DNA of 64,000 nt from Candidatus Rokuibacteriota bacterium (GCA_003220345.1 QHSC01000086.1:1-64000), one strand, 5' to 3'; positions 19,450 to 28,084 are shown, numbered from the stretch's first letter. Numbers and translations: made by a program. The notes: a model not told the origin generated them from the sequence alone.

Positions 19450-21555
19450 ATGACAAGCCCTGCCGCTCAATCCTCGCGCATCGGCGTCGACATCGGCGGC
19501 ACCTTCACCGACCTCGTCTGGGTCGACGACGCCACGGGGGCCGTCAAGGTCGGCAAGCTCCTGACCACACCCAAGGACCCCTCGCAGGCCGTCGAGCAGG
19601 GCGTGGTGACGCTCCTCGCCGACGCGGGCGGCGCCGCCGCGGAGGTGCGGTCGGTCATCCACGGGACGACGCTGGCCACCAACGCCCTCATCGAGCGCAA
19701 GGGCGCGCGGACGGGACTCCTGACCACCGCGGGCTTCCGCGACGCCGTCGAGATCGGGCACGAAGGCCGCTACGACATGTACGACATCTTCATCGACTCG
19801 CCCGCGCCGCTCGTCCCCCGCCACCTGCGGCTCGAGGTGACGGAGCGCATGGCCGCGGACGGTCGTGTCCTCGTGCCACTCGACGACGGGAGCGCGCGGG
19901 CGGCCATCGCCAGGCTCCGCGACGCGGGCGCCGAGGCCATCGCCATCTGCCTGCTCCACGCCTATCGCAATCCCGTCCACGAGCGGGCGCTCGAGCAGCT
20001 CTGCGCGGAGCTCGCTCCCGGCGTGCCCGTCTCCACCTCGTCCGAGGTGGTGCCCGAGATCCGCGAGTACGAGCGGACCTCGACCACGTGCGGCAACGTC
20101 TACGTCATGCCGCTCATGGCGCGCTATCTCGACGACCTCGAGCGCAAGCTCCACGATCTGGGAATCCCCGGCCACTTCTACATCATGCTCTCCTCGGGCG
20201 GGGTGGCCACGCCGGCCACCGCCAAGCGCGTGCCCATCCGTCTCGTCGAATCGGGCCCAGCCGCGGGCGCCCTCGCGGCCGCGCGCATGGCGCGCGAGCT
20301 GGGCGAGCCCAAGCTGCTCTCCTTCGACATGGGCGGCACCACCGCCAAGGCCTGCGTGATCGACAAGGGCGAGCCCCTCCTCGCCCGGGAGTTCGAGGTC
20401 GCGCGCGCCGACCGCTTCAAGAAGGGCTCGGGGCTGCCCGTCCGCGTTCCCTGCATCGAGATGATCGAGATCGGCGCGGGTGGCGGCTCCCTGGCGCGCG
20501 TGGATCGCATGGGTCTGCTCAAGGTCGGCCCCGACAGCGCGGGCGCGGATCCCGGGCCGGCCTGCTATGCCTCGGGCGGCCAGGTGCCGACGGTGACCGA
20601 CGCGGATCTGCTCCTCGGATATCTCGATCCCGGCTTCTTCCTGGGCGGGCGCATGCGCCTCGACGTGGAGGCGGCCCGTCGCGCCGTCGAGGAGAAGGTG
20701 GCGCGCCCGATGGGGCTGACCACGACGGAGGCCGCCTGGGGCATACACCGCGTGGTCAACGAGAACATGGCCGCCGCCGCGCGCGTGCACGGCATCGAGC
20801 GCGGCAAGGACTTGCGCGCCTATCCGCTCTTCGCCTTCGGGGGCGCCGGCCCCGTGCATGCCTGGCAGGTGGGACGCATTCTCAAGGTACCGCGCGTCCT
20901 CGTCCCCTTCGGCGCCGGGGCCATGTCGGCCTATGGCCTTCTCGCCGCTCCTCTCGCCTTCGACTTCGTCCGCACGGCCACCCAGCGGCTCGACGCGGCC
21001 GACTGGACGCAGATCAACGCCCTCTTCGGCGAGATGGAGGAGGAAGGCCGCGCCGTCCTGCGCCGCGCGGAGGTGGACGCCACCGACATCACCATCCGCC
21101 GAACGGCCGAGATGCGCTACACGGGCCAGGGCCACGAGGTCGAGGTCGAGGTACCGGCGGGCACGCTCTCGGTGGCCAGCCTGGCCACGATCACGGCCAA
21201 TTTCGAGGCGGCCTACCGCGCCCTCTACAGCCGCACCCCCCTGGGCGTGCCCATCGAGGCACTGAACTTCCGCGTCGTGGTCTCGGGTCCGGTGCCCGAG
21301 ATCTCGGTCTCGGGCCCGAAGAGCGGCGCGCCGGCCGCGCGTGTCGCGCTCGCGCCGAAGTCGACGCGCAAGGCCTATTTCCCGGAGGCGCGCGGCTACG
21401 TCGACACGCCGGTCTATGACCGCTACGCCCTCCAGCCGGGCGCGGCCTTCCAGGGTCCCGCCATCATCGAGGAGCGCGAGTCCACCACGGTGGCCGGCCC
21501 CGGCGCGATGCTCCGCGTGGACGACCGCCTCACGCTGATCATGGAGCCGAGCTGA
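19450..21555 (+). CDS. hyuA: Hydantoinase/oxoprolinase subunit A
   Basis: A 701-residue HyuA-type subunit (5-oxoprolinase/N-methylhydantoinase/acetone-carboxylase-related), an actin-like ATPase partner for HyuB that opens lactam or hydantoin rings with ATP. Visible are RIGVDIGGTFTDLVWVDD at the N-terminus, VIHGTTLATNALIERKGART, LLSFDMGGTTAKACVIDKG, IGAGGGSLARVD and FAFGGAGPVHAWQVGRILK. Length is typical. Starts at ATG 19450 with no Shine-Dalgarno, consistent with the leaderless promoter. The stop shares TGATG with a 44-codon mini-ORF leading into hyuB. Confidence 0.95.
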   Translation: MTSPAAQSSRIGVDIGGTFTDLVWVDDATGAVKVGKLLTTPKDPSQAVEQGVVTLLADAGGAAAEVRSVIHGTTLATNALIERKGARTGLLTTAGFRDAVEIGHEGRYDMYDIFIDSPAPLVPRHLRLEVTERMAADGRVLVPLDDGSARAAIARLRDAGAEAIAICLLHAYRNPVHERALEQLCAELAPGVPVSTSSEVVPEIREYERTSTTCGNVYVMPLMARYLDDLERKLHDLGIPGHFYIMLSSGGVATPATAKRVPIRLVESGPAAGALAAARMARELGEPKLLSFDMGGTTAKACVIDKGEPLLAREFEVARADRFKKGSGLPVRVPCIEMIEIGAGGGSLARVDRMGLLKVGPDSAGADPGPACYASGGQVPTVTDADLLLGYLDPGFFLGGRMRLDVEAARRAVEEKVARPMGLTTTEAAWGIHRVVNENMAAAARVHGIERGKDLRAYPLFAFGGAGPVHAWQVGRILKVPRVLVPFGAGAMSAYGLLAAPLAFDFVRTATQRLDAADWTQINALFGEMEEEGRAVLRRAEVDATDITIRRTAEMRYTGQGHEVEVEVPAGTLSVASLATITANFEAAYRALYSRTPLGVPIEALNFRVVVSGPVPEISVSGPKSGAPAARVALAPKSTRKAYFPEARGYVDTPVYDRYALQPGAAFQGPAIIEERESTTVAGPGAMLRVDDRLTLIMEPS

Positions 21556-21689
21556 TGTTCGAGCCGAAACGGGGCCCGCAGTTCGAGTTGAGCGACAGCC
21601 GGAGGCCGGCGGGAGACGAGAGCTGGATTGATACCGCAGGTGTGGCAGTTCGAGCTGAAGGGCGAAGCCCTGAGGCGAGGGCTGAGTAA
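21555..21689 (+). CDS. Possible 44-residue coupling mini-ORF between hyuA and hyuB
   Basis: ATG 21555 overlaps the hyuA stop (TGATG), and TAA at 21687-21689 directly abuts the hyuB ATG at 21690. The peptide starts MFEPKRGPQFELSDSRR and ends RSPEARAE. It resembles no family I know. The exact stop-start junctions at both ends suggest a reading frame that hands ribosomes from hyuA to hyuB, but a chance open frame in GC-rich spacer DNA cannot be excluded. The spacer also has two diverged copies of a CAGTTCGAGYTGA segment (21579 and 21645 areas). Confidence 0.4.
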   Translation: MFEPKRGPQFELSDSRRPAGDESWIDTAGVAVRAEGRSPEARAE

Positions 21690-21712
21690 ATGCCCGGTGA
21701 GGCGAGGGCTGA
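21671..21712 (+). repeat. 15-bp direct repeat spanning the hyuB start
   Basis: TGAGGCGAGGGCTGA occurs at 21671-21685 and again at 21698-21712, a 27-base offset. The second copy lies inside the hyuB coding start, so the residues EARAE appear both at the end of the preceding mini-ORF and at the beginning of HyuB. Just upstream is a small hairpin GGGC-GAA-GCCC. Confidence 0.7.
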
Positions 21713-23315
21713 AATAGAGTTTGATCCGATCACCCTCGACATCTGCTGGAACCGGCTGATCGGCGTCGTCAACGAGCAGGCGGCCGCGCTGATGCGCACG
21801 TCCTTCACGTCCATCGTGCGCGAGGCGGGCGATCTGTCCGCGGGTGTCTTCGACCGGCGAGGCTGGATGGTGGCGCAGGCGGTGACGGGCACGCCGGGGC
21901 ACATCAACTCCATGGCCCTCGCCATGAAGCACGTTCTCGACGTGTATCCGGTGGACGCGTGGGAGCCCGGGGACGTGGTCATCACCAACGACCCGTGGAA
22001 GACGTCGGGCCACCTCAACGACGTCACCATCTGCAACCCCGTCTTCCGGGGAGGCGACCTCATCGCCTTCTTCGCCTCCACCTGCCACTCCGCGGATATC
22101 GGCGGCCACGTCCTCTCCGCGGAGGCGCGCGAGGTGTACGAGGAAGGGCTCTTCATTCCCATCATGAAGCTCTACGAGGGCGGCCGGATCAACGCGTCGC
22201 TCGAGGCCATGATCCGATCCAACGTGCGCGTGCCCGACCTCGTCATGGGCGACTTCCATGCCCAGATCGCCGGGGGAGCCGTGGGCGGCGATCGCCTCCT
22301 CGAGTTCATGGAGGAGTTCGGGCTCGAGCGCCTGGAGCCGCTCTCCGACGAGATCGTCACGCGGACCGAGCGCGCCATGCGCGAAGCCATCGGGCGCCTG
22401 CGGCCCGGCACCTACGAGTACGCCATCACCTCCGACGGCTACGGCGAGCCCGTGACCATCACCTGCCGCTGCGAGGTCAAGGGCGACAGGCTCTGGGTCG
22501 ACTTCACCGGCTCCTCGGCCGCGAGCCGGCGCGGCGTCAACGTCGTCATGAACTACACGGAGGCGTACACGACGTACGGGGTCAAGGTCATCGTCAGCCC
22601 CGACGTGCCGAACAACGAGGGCGCCTTCCGCGTGCTTCGCATCACGGCGCCCGAGGGAAGCATCCTGAACGTGCAGCACCCCGCGCCCGTGGCCGCGCGC
22701 CACGTCGTCGGCCACTTCCTCCCCCACGTGGTGGCGGGCGCCCTCAAGCAGGCGCTGCCCGACCATGTCATGGCCGAGGGCTCGGCGAACATCTGGGGGA
22801 TCCAGCTCTCGGGCCAGGACAGGGAGAGGAAGCCCTTCGTCTACACCTTCTTCGGCTCGGGCGGCACGGGCGCGCGTCCCACCAAGGACGGTCTCTCCGC
22901 CACCGCGTTCCCCTCCGGCGTGCTGGGCACGCCCGTGGAGGTCGTGGAGACGCTCGCCCCCCTCCTCGTCGAGCGCAAGGCGCTGCGGGATGGCTCCGGC
23001 GGCGACGGCCGCTTCCGGGGAGGGCTCGGCCAGGTGATGGGCTTCCGCGTCCTCTCCGATGACCCCGCGACCTGCTCGGTCTTCTGCGACAGGACGACCA
23101 TCCCGGCCCAGGGCTTCTTCGGAGGCGAGCCGGGCGCGAAGGGGGCGCTCCTCATCAACGGCAAGGCGCCCGCAAACCCCAAGGCGGAGCAGGTCCTGCT
23201 GCCGGGCGACCTCATCGAGCTCTTCATGCCGGGCGGCGGCGGCTTCGGCCCGCCGGCGGAGCGCGATCCCGCCCTGCGGGCGCGCGACCGCCTCGAGGGC
23301 TACGCGACGACATAG
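21690..23315 (+). CDS. hyuB: Hydantoinase/oxoprolinase subunit B
   Basis: A 541-residue HyuB-type catalytic subunit working with HyuA. Family marks are FDPITLDICWNRLIGVVNEQ, TSFTSIVREAGDLSAGVFD, the metal/substrate block GDVVITNDPWKTSGHLNDVT, FFASTCHSADIGG and the C-terminal glycine segment LPGDLIELFMPGGGGFGPP. Length is normal. ATG 21690 starts in a repeat. If the true start were later, the first ten residues (MPGEARAEIE) would be lost without harm. Together with HyuA it could hydrolyse 5-oxoproline, N-methylhydantoin or a related amide; specificity is not readable. Confidence 0.94.
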   Translation: MPGEARAEIEFDPITLDICWNRLIGVVNEQAAALMRTSFTSIVREAGDLSAGVFDRRGWMVAQAVTGTPGHINSMALAMKHVLDVYPVDAWEPGDVVITNDPWKTSGHLNDVTICNPVFRGGDLIAFFASTCHSADIGGHVLSAEAREVYEEGLFIPIMKLYEGGRINASLEAMIRSNVRVPDLVMGDFHAQIAGGAVGGDRLLEFMEEFGLERLEPLSDEIVTRTERAMREAIGRLRPGTYEYAITSDGYGEPVTITCRCEVKGDRLWVDFTGSSAASRRGVNVVMNYTEAYTTYGVKVIVSPDVPNNEGAFRVLRITAPEGSILNVQHPAPVAARHVVGHFLPHVVAGALKQALPDHVMAEGSANIWGIQLSGQDRERKPFVYTFFGSGGTGARPTKDGLSATAFPSGVLGTPVEVVETLAPLLVERKALRDGSGGDGRFRGGLGQVMGFRVLSDDPATCSVFCDRTTIPAQGFFGGEPGAKGALLINGKAPANPKAEQVLLPGDLIELFMPGGGGFGPPAERDPALRARDRLEGYATT

Positions 23316-23317
23316 CC

Positions 23318-23333
23318 CGCGGCCGGCGCCGCG
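23318..23333 (+). terminator. Short GC hairpin after hyuB
   Basis: CGCGGC (23318-23323), loop CGGC, GCCGCG (23328-23333), followed by GACGTTTG. It could end part of the hyuAB transcript before the next promoter, but it lacks a proper T-run and may simply be a GC-rich structure. Confidence 0.35.
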
Positions 23334-23340
23334 ACGTTTG

Positions 23341-23349
23341 TGCTAGACT
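23341..23349 (+). promoter_or_regulatory. Extended -10 promoter candidate for the second Liv operon
   Basis: TGC-TAGACT (23341-23349) fits an extended -10 element; no clear -35 is seen. Transcription would start near 23356, giving a leader of about 60 bases with the Shine-Dalgarno AGAGGAGGA in front of ATG 23415. Confidence 0.35.
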
Positions 23350-23414
23350 CCCGTTCCAGTCCCGCGGTCACTGCCGACCTGTAGGCTCAATTTCGGCGTA
23401 GAGGAGGATCCCAG

Positions 23415-24698
23415 ATGCGACGTGCCATTGGCCTGCTCTCTCTGGCGCTGTCGGCCGTGCTCGCGACCGCGTCCATGTCCCACGCGCAGGCGCCCAAGGA
23501 AGTCGTGATCGGCGCCATCTATCCCCTCAGCGGCAACCTGGCCCAGATCGGCATCGATTCCATCACCGCCATGAGAATGGCGGTGGAGCTCTACAACGGG
23601 AAGTCCGACCTCAACCTGCCCGGAATGAAGAAGACGACGGAGGGGTTGCCGGGACTCGGCGGCGCCAAGATCCGGCTCATCGTCGTGGACCACCAGGGCA
23701 AGCCGGACGTGGGCCAGGCCGAGGCCGAGCGGCTCATCACGCAAGAGAAGGTGACGGCGCTCATCGGGGCCGTGTTTTCCAGCGTCAGCGCGACGACGAG
23801 CCAGGTCGCCGAGCGCTACGGCGTGCCGCACATGAACGGCGAGTCCTCATCGCCCACGCTGACGGAGCGCGGCTTCAAGTGGTTCTTTCGCACCTCGCCG
23901 CACGACGGCCACTTCACCCTCGCCATGTTCGAGTTCCTGAAGGACTTCGAGAAGAAGAAGGGGGTCAAGGTCAAGACGGTCGGTCTCATGCACGAGGACA
24001 CCCTCTTCGGCGCCGACTCGGGCAAGGTGCAGGAGGAGCTGGCGAAGAAGTACGGCTACGAGGTGGTGGTCAACATGGCGTACCGCGCCAAGACGACCAG
24101 CCTCGACGCCGAGGTGGGCAAGCTCAAGGCCGCCGCTCCCGACGTGTTCCTGCCCACCTCGTATACCTCGGACGCCGTGCTCTACATCAAGACGGCCAAG
24201 ACCCTCGAGTACGTTCCGCGGATGCTCATCGCCCAGAACGCGGGGTGGGTGGATCCGCAGTTCGTCGCGGAGATGAACAAGGACATCGAGGGGCACATCA
24301 CGCGCTCGCCCTTCGCCCTCGATCTCCAGGCCAAGAAGCCCCTCATCCGTCAGGTCAACGAGCTGTTCAAGAAGCAGAAGGACAACCCCGGCGGCCGCGA
24401 CATCTCCGAGGCGCCCTCGCGCGCCCTCACCGCTTTCACCGTGCTCGTGGACGCCATCAATCGTGCCCGGTCCACCAGCCCCGAGGAGATCCGCAAGGCG
24501 CTCGTGGCCACCAATGTCCCGGCCGACCAGCTCCTGATGCCGTGGACGGGCGTCCGCTTCGACGAGAAGGGACAGAACAGCGGCGTGCGCGCGATCCTCC
24601 AGCAGATCCAGAAGGGCGCGTACGCGACCGTCTGGCCCTTCGACCTGGCCGCCGCGGACGTCATCTATCCCCTCCCGGGCTTCAAAGACAAGAAGTAG
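23415..24698 (+). CDS. Branched-chain amino acid/amide ABC transporter, substrate-binding protein (second system)
   Basis: Periplasmic type I solute-binding protein of 427 residues. A Sec signal peptide covers about residues 1-25 (ending SMSHAQ), then VVIGAIYPLSGNLAQIGIDS. Other family parts are LIVVDHQGKPDVGQAEAERLI, LIGAVFSSVSATTSQVAERY and MHEDTLFGADSGKVQEEL. It is clearly diverged from the SBP at 12257 (longer, with an insertion near residue 70), so it probably recognises another ligand. It carries AGAGGAGGA before ATG 23415 and is followed nine bases later by a livH gene without an intervening hairpin. Confidence 0.94.
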   Translation: MRRAIGLLSLALSAVLATASMSHAQAPKEVVIGAIYPLSGNLAQIGIDSITAMRMAVELYNGKSDLNLPGMKKTTEGLPGLGGAKIRLIVVDHQGKPDVGQAEAERLITQEKVTALIGAVFSSVSATTSQVAERYGVPHMNGESSSPTLTERGFKWFFRTSPHDGHFTLAMFEFLKDFEKKKGVKVKTVGLMHEDTLFGADSGKVQEELAKKYGYEVVVNMAYRAKTTSLDAEVGKLKAAAPDVFLPTSYTSDAVLYIKTAKTLEYVPRMLIAQNAGWVDPQFVAEMNKDIEGHITRSPFALDLQAKKPLIRQVNELFKKQKDNPGGRDISEAPSRALTAFTVLVDAINRARSTSPEEIRKALVATNVPADQLLMPWTGVRFDEKGQNSGVRAILQQIQKGAYATVWPFDLAAADVIYPLPGFKDKK

Positions 24699-24707
24699 CC
24701 GCACCCC

Positions 24708-25574
24708 GTGACGGCCGAGGTGCTCGTCCAGGGGCTGGTCAGCGGCCTCCTGATGGGCTTCGTCTACGCGCTGATCGCCGCCGGACTCTCCCTGATCTTC
24801 GGCCTCATGGAGATCGTCAACTTCGCCCACGGGGAATTCCTCATGGGCGCGATGTTCGCCACGTTCTGGGCGTGGGCGCTCCTGAAGCTCGATCCCCTCG
24901 TCTCGCTGCCCCTCACCGTCCTCCTCCTAGCCCTCTTCGGTCTGCTCGTCTACCACGGGCTCATCCGGTGGATCCTGGGCGCTCCCATGCTCGCCCAGAT
25001 CTTCGCCACCTTCGGTCTTGCCATCTTCCTGCGCGCCGCCGCCCAGGCGCTCTGGGGCGCGGACTTCCGGCTCGTCAAGGGCCCGCTCGTCGACGGCCGC
25101 ATCTCGCTCGCGGGCATCTTCATCGGCTTGCCCCAGCTCGTGGCGAGCGTGGGGGCGCTCTGCGCCTTCGGCCTCCTCTACTGGTTCATCCGGAAGACGG
25201 AGACGGGGCTGGCCCTCCAGGCGACGTCCCAGGACCGCCAGGCCGCCATGCTCATGGGCATCGACACGCAGAGGATGTTCGCCCTCGGCTGGGCCATCGG
25301 GGCCGGCTGCGTGGGCGCGGCGGGCGCCCTTCTCGCCATGTTCTTCTACATCTTCCCCGACGTGGGAGCGACGTTCGCCCTTCTTGCGTATGTCGCGGTC
25401 GCCCTCGGCGGCTTCGGCAATGTCCCCGCCACCCTCCTGGCCGGCGTCATCGTGGGCATCGTCGAGGTGCTGGGCGGGCTCCTGATCGCCCCCGCCCTCA
25501 AGTACGCCGTGGTGTTCTCGCTCTACCTCGTGGTCGTGCTCTGGCGCCCCCAGGGCCTCCTGGGACGCTTCTGA
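24708..25574 (+). CDS. livH: Second Liv-type permease, LivH
   Basis: A 288-residue membrane permease with about eight hydrophobic segments. LivH marks are LVSGLLMGFVYALIAAGLSLIFGLMEIVNFAHGEFLMGAM and YVAVALGGFGNVPATLLAGVIVGIVE. Compared with the first LivH, the coupling-region sequence is GGFGN rather than GGIGN. Starts at GTG 24708, nine bases after the binding-protein gene, and ends in TGATG shared with the next permease. Confidence 0.94.
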   Translation: MTAEVLVQGLVSGLLMGFVYALIAAGLSLIFGLMEIVNFAHGEFLMGAMFATFWAWALLKLDPLVSLPLTVLLLALFGLLVYHGLIRWILGAPMLAQIFATFGLAIFLRAAAQALWGADFRLVKGPLVDGRISLAGIFIGLPQLVASVGALCAFGLLYWFIRKTETGLALQATSQDRQAAMLMGIDTQRMFALGWAIGAGCVGAAGALLAMFFYIFPDVGATFALLAYVAVALGGFGNVPATLLAGVIVGIVEVLGGLLIAPALKYAVVFSLYLVVVLWRPQGLLGRF

Positions 25575-26551
25575 TGCCGCCCGTGGCGCGCTGGCCCGTG
25601 GTGCGCTGGACAGGCGCCGGTACCCTGCTCCTCCTTCTCCTGGCCTTTCCCCTCGTCTTCACCCAGCCTCATCCGCGCCACGTCGTCATCACGATCTTCC
25701 TGTTCGCCATGCTCGCCCAGGCCTGGAATCTCCTCGCGGGCTATTGCGGCCAGATCTCCCTCGGGCACGCGGTCTTCTTCGGAGCGGGAGCGTATACGTC
25801 CACGCTGCTGGGAAAGTACTTCGATCTCTCCCCCTGGATCGGCATGGTCGTGGGCGCCGTGGTGGCCGTGGCCGTCTCCCAGCTCATCGGATATCCGGTC
25901 TTCCGGCTGCGCGGCCACTACTTCGCCATCGCCACCATCGCGGTGGGCGAGATCGTCAACACGCTCATGATCAACTGGGACTGGGCGGGCGGTGCGCGCG
26001 GGCTCTTCGTGCCCATCAAGCGTCCCGACTCGCTCGCGAATCTGCAGTTCCACCAGAGCAAGCAGAACTACTACTACATCGCCCTCGGGCTCCTGCTCTT
26101 GGCATTCTGGATCACCCGCAAGGTGGAGGTCTCGCGCATGGGCTATTACCTGCGCGCCATCCGCGAGGACCAGGACGCGGCGGCGAGCCTGGGTATCCCC
26201 GTGGCCGCGTACAAGCAGCGGGCCATGGCGCTGTCGGCCGCCCTCACCGCGCTCGGGGGCAGCTTCTACGCGCAGTACATCCTCTTCATCGACCCGGACT
26301 CGGTGTTCCCCACCGCGCTGAGCATCCTGATCTGCCTGGTGGCCGTGCTCGGCGGCATCGGCACGCTCTGGGGCCCGCTCATCGGGGCGGCCATCCTCAT
26401 CCCGCTCGGAGAGTGGACGCGCATCTATTTCGGCGGCACGGGCAAGGCCATCGATCTTCTGATCTACGGCGCCCTCATCATGCTGGTCTCCGTCATCCAG
26501 CCGGGCGGCATCATGGCCCTCGCTCAGCGCGGCCGCCGGCGGACCGGTTAG
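25574..26551 (+). CDS. livM: Second Liv-type permease, LivM
   Basis: A 325-residue permease. The LivM core starts early: IFLFAMLAQAWNLLAGYCGQISLGHAVFFGAGAYTS, then FRLRGHYFAIATIAVGEIVNTLM, IREDQDAAASLGIPVAAYK and VLGGIGTLWGPLIGAAILIPL. It lacks the extra N-terminal helices of the LivM at 14491. ATG 25574 overlaps the livH stop. A long alternative frame upstream is a shadow of the preceding genes. Confidence 0.94.
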   Translation: MPPVARWPVVRWTGAGTLLLLLLAFPLVFTQPHPRHVVITIFLFAMLAQAWNLLAGYCGQISLGHAVFFGAGAYTSTLLGKYFDLSPWIGMVVGAVVAVAVSQLIGYPVFRLRGHYFAIATIAVGEIVNTLMINWDWAGGARGLFVPIKRPDSLANLQFHQSKQNYYYIALGLLLLAFWITRKVEVSRMGYYLRAIREDQDAAASLGIPVAAYKQRAMALSAALTALGGSFYAQYILFIDPDSVFPTALSILICLVAVLGGIGTLWGPLIGAAILIPLGEWTRIYFGGTGKAIDLLIYGALIMLVSVIQPGGIMALAQRGRRRTG

Positions 26552-26553
26552 GC

Positions 26554-27288
26554 ATGCCCGTGGCCACCATGCTGCTCGACGTCCGCGGCGTCACCAAGCG
26601 CTATGGCGGCCTGGTGGCGAACAGCAACATCTCCTTCCAGGTCGGCTATGGCGAGCTCGTCGGCATCATCGGGCCCAATGGAGCGGGCAAGTCCACGCTC
26701 TTCGACCTCGTGACGGGCTTCCAGCCGGCCGACGAGGGCCAGGTGCTCCTCGAGGGCGAGTCCGTCACGCGACTCCGCCCCGATGAGATCAGCCGACGCG
26801 GCGTCGCGCGCACCTTCCAGAAGCTCAAGCCCTTCACCCAGATGACCGTGGTCGAGAACGTCATGGTCGGCGCCTTCCAGAAAACCACGGTTCCCGCCCG
26901 CGCCCGCCGAGAGGCCATGGAGGCCCTCGACCGCGTGGGGCTGGCCGACAAGGCCGAGGCGCACGCGCGCGTGCTCTCCACGGGCCAGCGCAAGCGCCTC
27001 GAGCTCGCGCGCGCCCTCGCCACCCAGCCGCGATTGCTCCTCCTGGACGAAGTCACGGGCGGCGTGGACCAGCGCAGCATCCCGGCGCTCGTGGATCTCG
27101 TGCGCAGGCTCCACGGCGAAGGCGCCTCCCTCATCGTCATCGAGCACAACATGAGCGTGATCATGGGCATCTCTCAGCGCATCGTCGCCCTGAACCTGGG
27201 CGAAGTCATCGCCGACGGGCCGCCCGCCGTCGTGGGGCGTGACCCGCGCGTGGTCGAGGCCTACCTGGGCCAGGCCTATGTCGCCTGA
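26554..27288 (+). CDS. livG: Second Liv-type ATPase, LivG
   Basis: A 244-residue ATP-binding subunit. Walker A GPNGAGKSTLFDLVTG, Q-loop ARTFQKLKPFTQMTVVENV, signature LSTGQRKRLELARALA, Walker B LLLLDEVTGGVDQRSI and H-loop IEHNMSVIMGISQR. The residue after the catalytic Glu is Val instead of the near-universal Pro (DEVTGG), and the signature is LSTGQ rather than LSGGQ. Both are tolerated in some LivG proteins but differ from the paralogue at 15762. ATG 26554 is two bases after the livM stop. Confidence 0.93.
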   Translation: MPVATMLLDVRGVTKRYGGLVANSNISFQVGYGELVGIIGPNGAGKSTLFDLVTGFQPADEGQVLLEGESVTRLRPDEISRRGVARTFQKLKPFTQMTVVENVMVGAFQKTTVPARARREAMEALDRVGLADKAEAHARVLSTGQRKRLELARALATQPRLLLLDEVTGGVDQRSIPALVDLVRRLHGEGASLIVIEHNMSVIMGISQRIVALNLGEVIADGPPAVVGRDPRVVEAYLGQAYVA

Positions 27289-28012
27289 GGCCGCCCAGGC
27301 TGCCATGCTCGAGGCCCAGGGCCTCAACGTGCTCTACGGCGACTACCAGATCCTCTGGGACGTCTCCTTTCGCGCCCCCGCGGGAGAGGTGATCGCCATT
27401 CTCGGTCCCAATGGCTCGGGCAAGTCCACCCTCATGAACACGCTCTCCGGGCTCCTCCGCTCTCGCACGGGAGCGATCAGCTTTCGAGGCGCGCGCATCG
27501 ATGGGCTGCCCCCGCACAAGATCGTGGGACAGGGCCTCGCCCACGTCCTCGAGCGGCGCCGCCTCTTCCCGTACCTGACGGTGAGCGAGAACCTGCTCCT
27601 GGGCGCCTATCATCCGAGCGCCAAGGCCCGCCGGCAGGAGACCCTGGACGACGTCGAGGCGCTGTTCCCTCGCCTGCGGGAGCGCCGCGCCCAGCTCGCG
27701 GGCACGCTCTCGGGCGGCGAGCAGCAGATGGTGGCCATCGGCCGCGGGCTCATGGCCCGGCCGGCCCTGCTCATGATCGACGAGCCGTTTCTCGGGCTGG
27801 CGCCGAAGGTCGTCGAGCAGATCGCCGGCGTCATCTCCGCCATCAACCGTGAGCGGGGCATCACCATCGTCTTCATCGAGCAGAACGTGGAGCTGGCTCT
27901 CCGGATGGCCCATCGCGGCTACATCCTCGAGTCCGGGCGGGCCATTCTCGAGGGCCCCTCGGCCGACCTCCTGGCTTCGGCCGAGGTGAAGCGCATCTTC
28001 CTCGGTCATTGA
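27278..28012 (+). CDS. livF: Second Liv-type ATPase, LivF
   Basis: A 244-residue ATPase, last gene of the island. Walker A GPNGSGKSTLMNTLSG, LivF-type HVLERRRLFPYLTVSENLLLG, signature LSGGEQQMVAIGRGLM, Walker B LLMIDEPFLGLAPK and terminal IVFIEQNVELALRMAHRGY. ATG 27278 overlaps livG by eleven bases; ATG 27305 is an alternative that would start at the family N-terminus LEAQGLNVLYG. A strong hairpin follows the stop at 28059. Confidence 0.94.
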   Translation: MSPEAAQAAMLEAQGLNVLYGDYQILWDVSFRAPAGEVIAILGPNGSGKSTLMNTLSGLLRSRTGAISFRGARIDGLPPHKIVGQGLAHVLERRRLFPYLTVSENLLLGAYHPSAKARRQETLDDVEALFPRLRERRAQLAGTLSGGEQQMVAIGRGLMARPALLMIDEPFLGLAPKVVEQIAGVISAINRERGITIVFIEQNVELALRMAHRGYILESGRAILEGPSADLLASAEVKRIFLGH

Positions 28013-28058
28013 CCTACGCCGGCGCGCCGATCGCACGCCCCGGGGGCCGTACACACGT

Positions 28059-28084
28059 GGGGCCCAGGATCACTCCTGGGCCCC
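28059..28084. terminator. Bidirectional hairpin terminator
   Basis: A perfect 11-base-pair stem GGGGCCCAGGA (28059-28069) / TCCTGGGCCCC (28074-28084) with loop TCAC, centred between the convergent livF (ends 28012) and PEP-CTERM gene (ends 28116). No T-run follows on either side, as is common in very GC-rich genomes. Confidence 0.8.
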
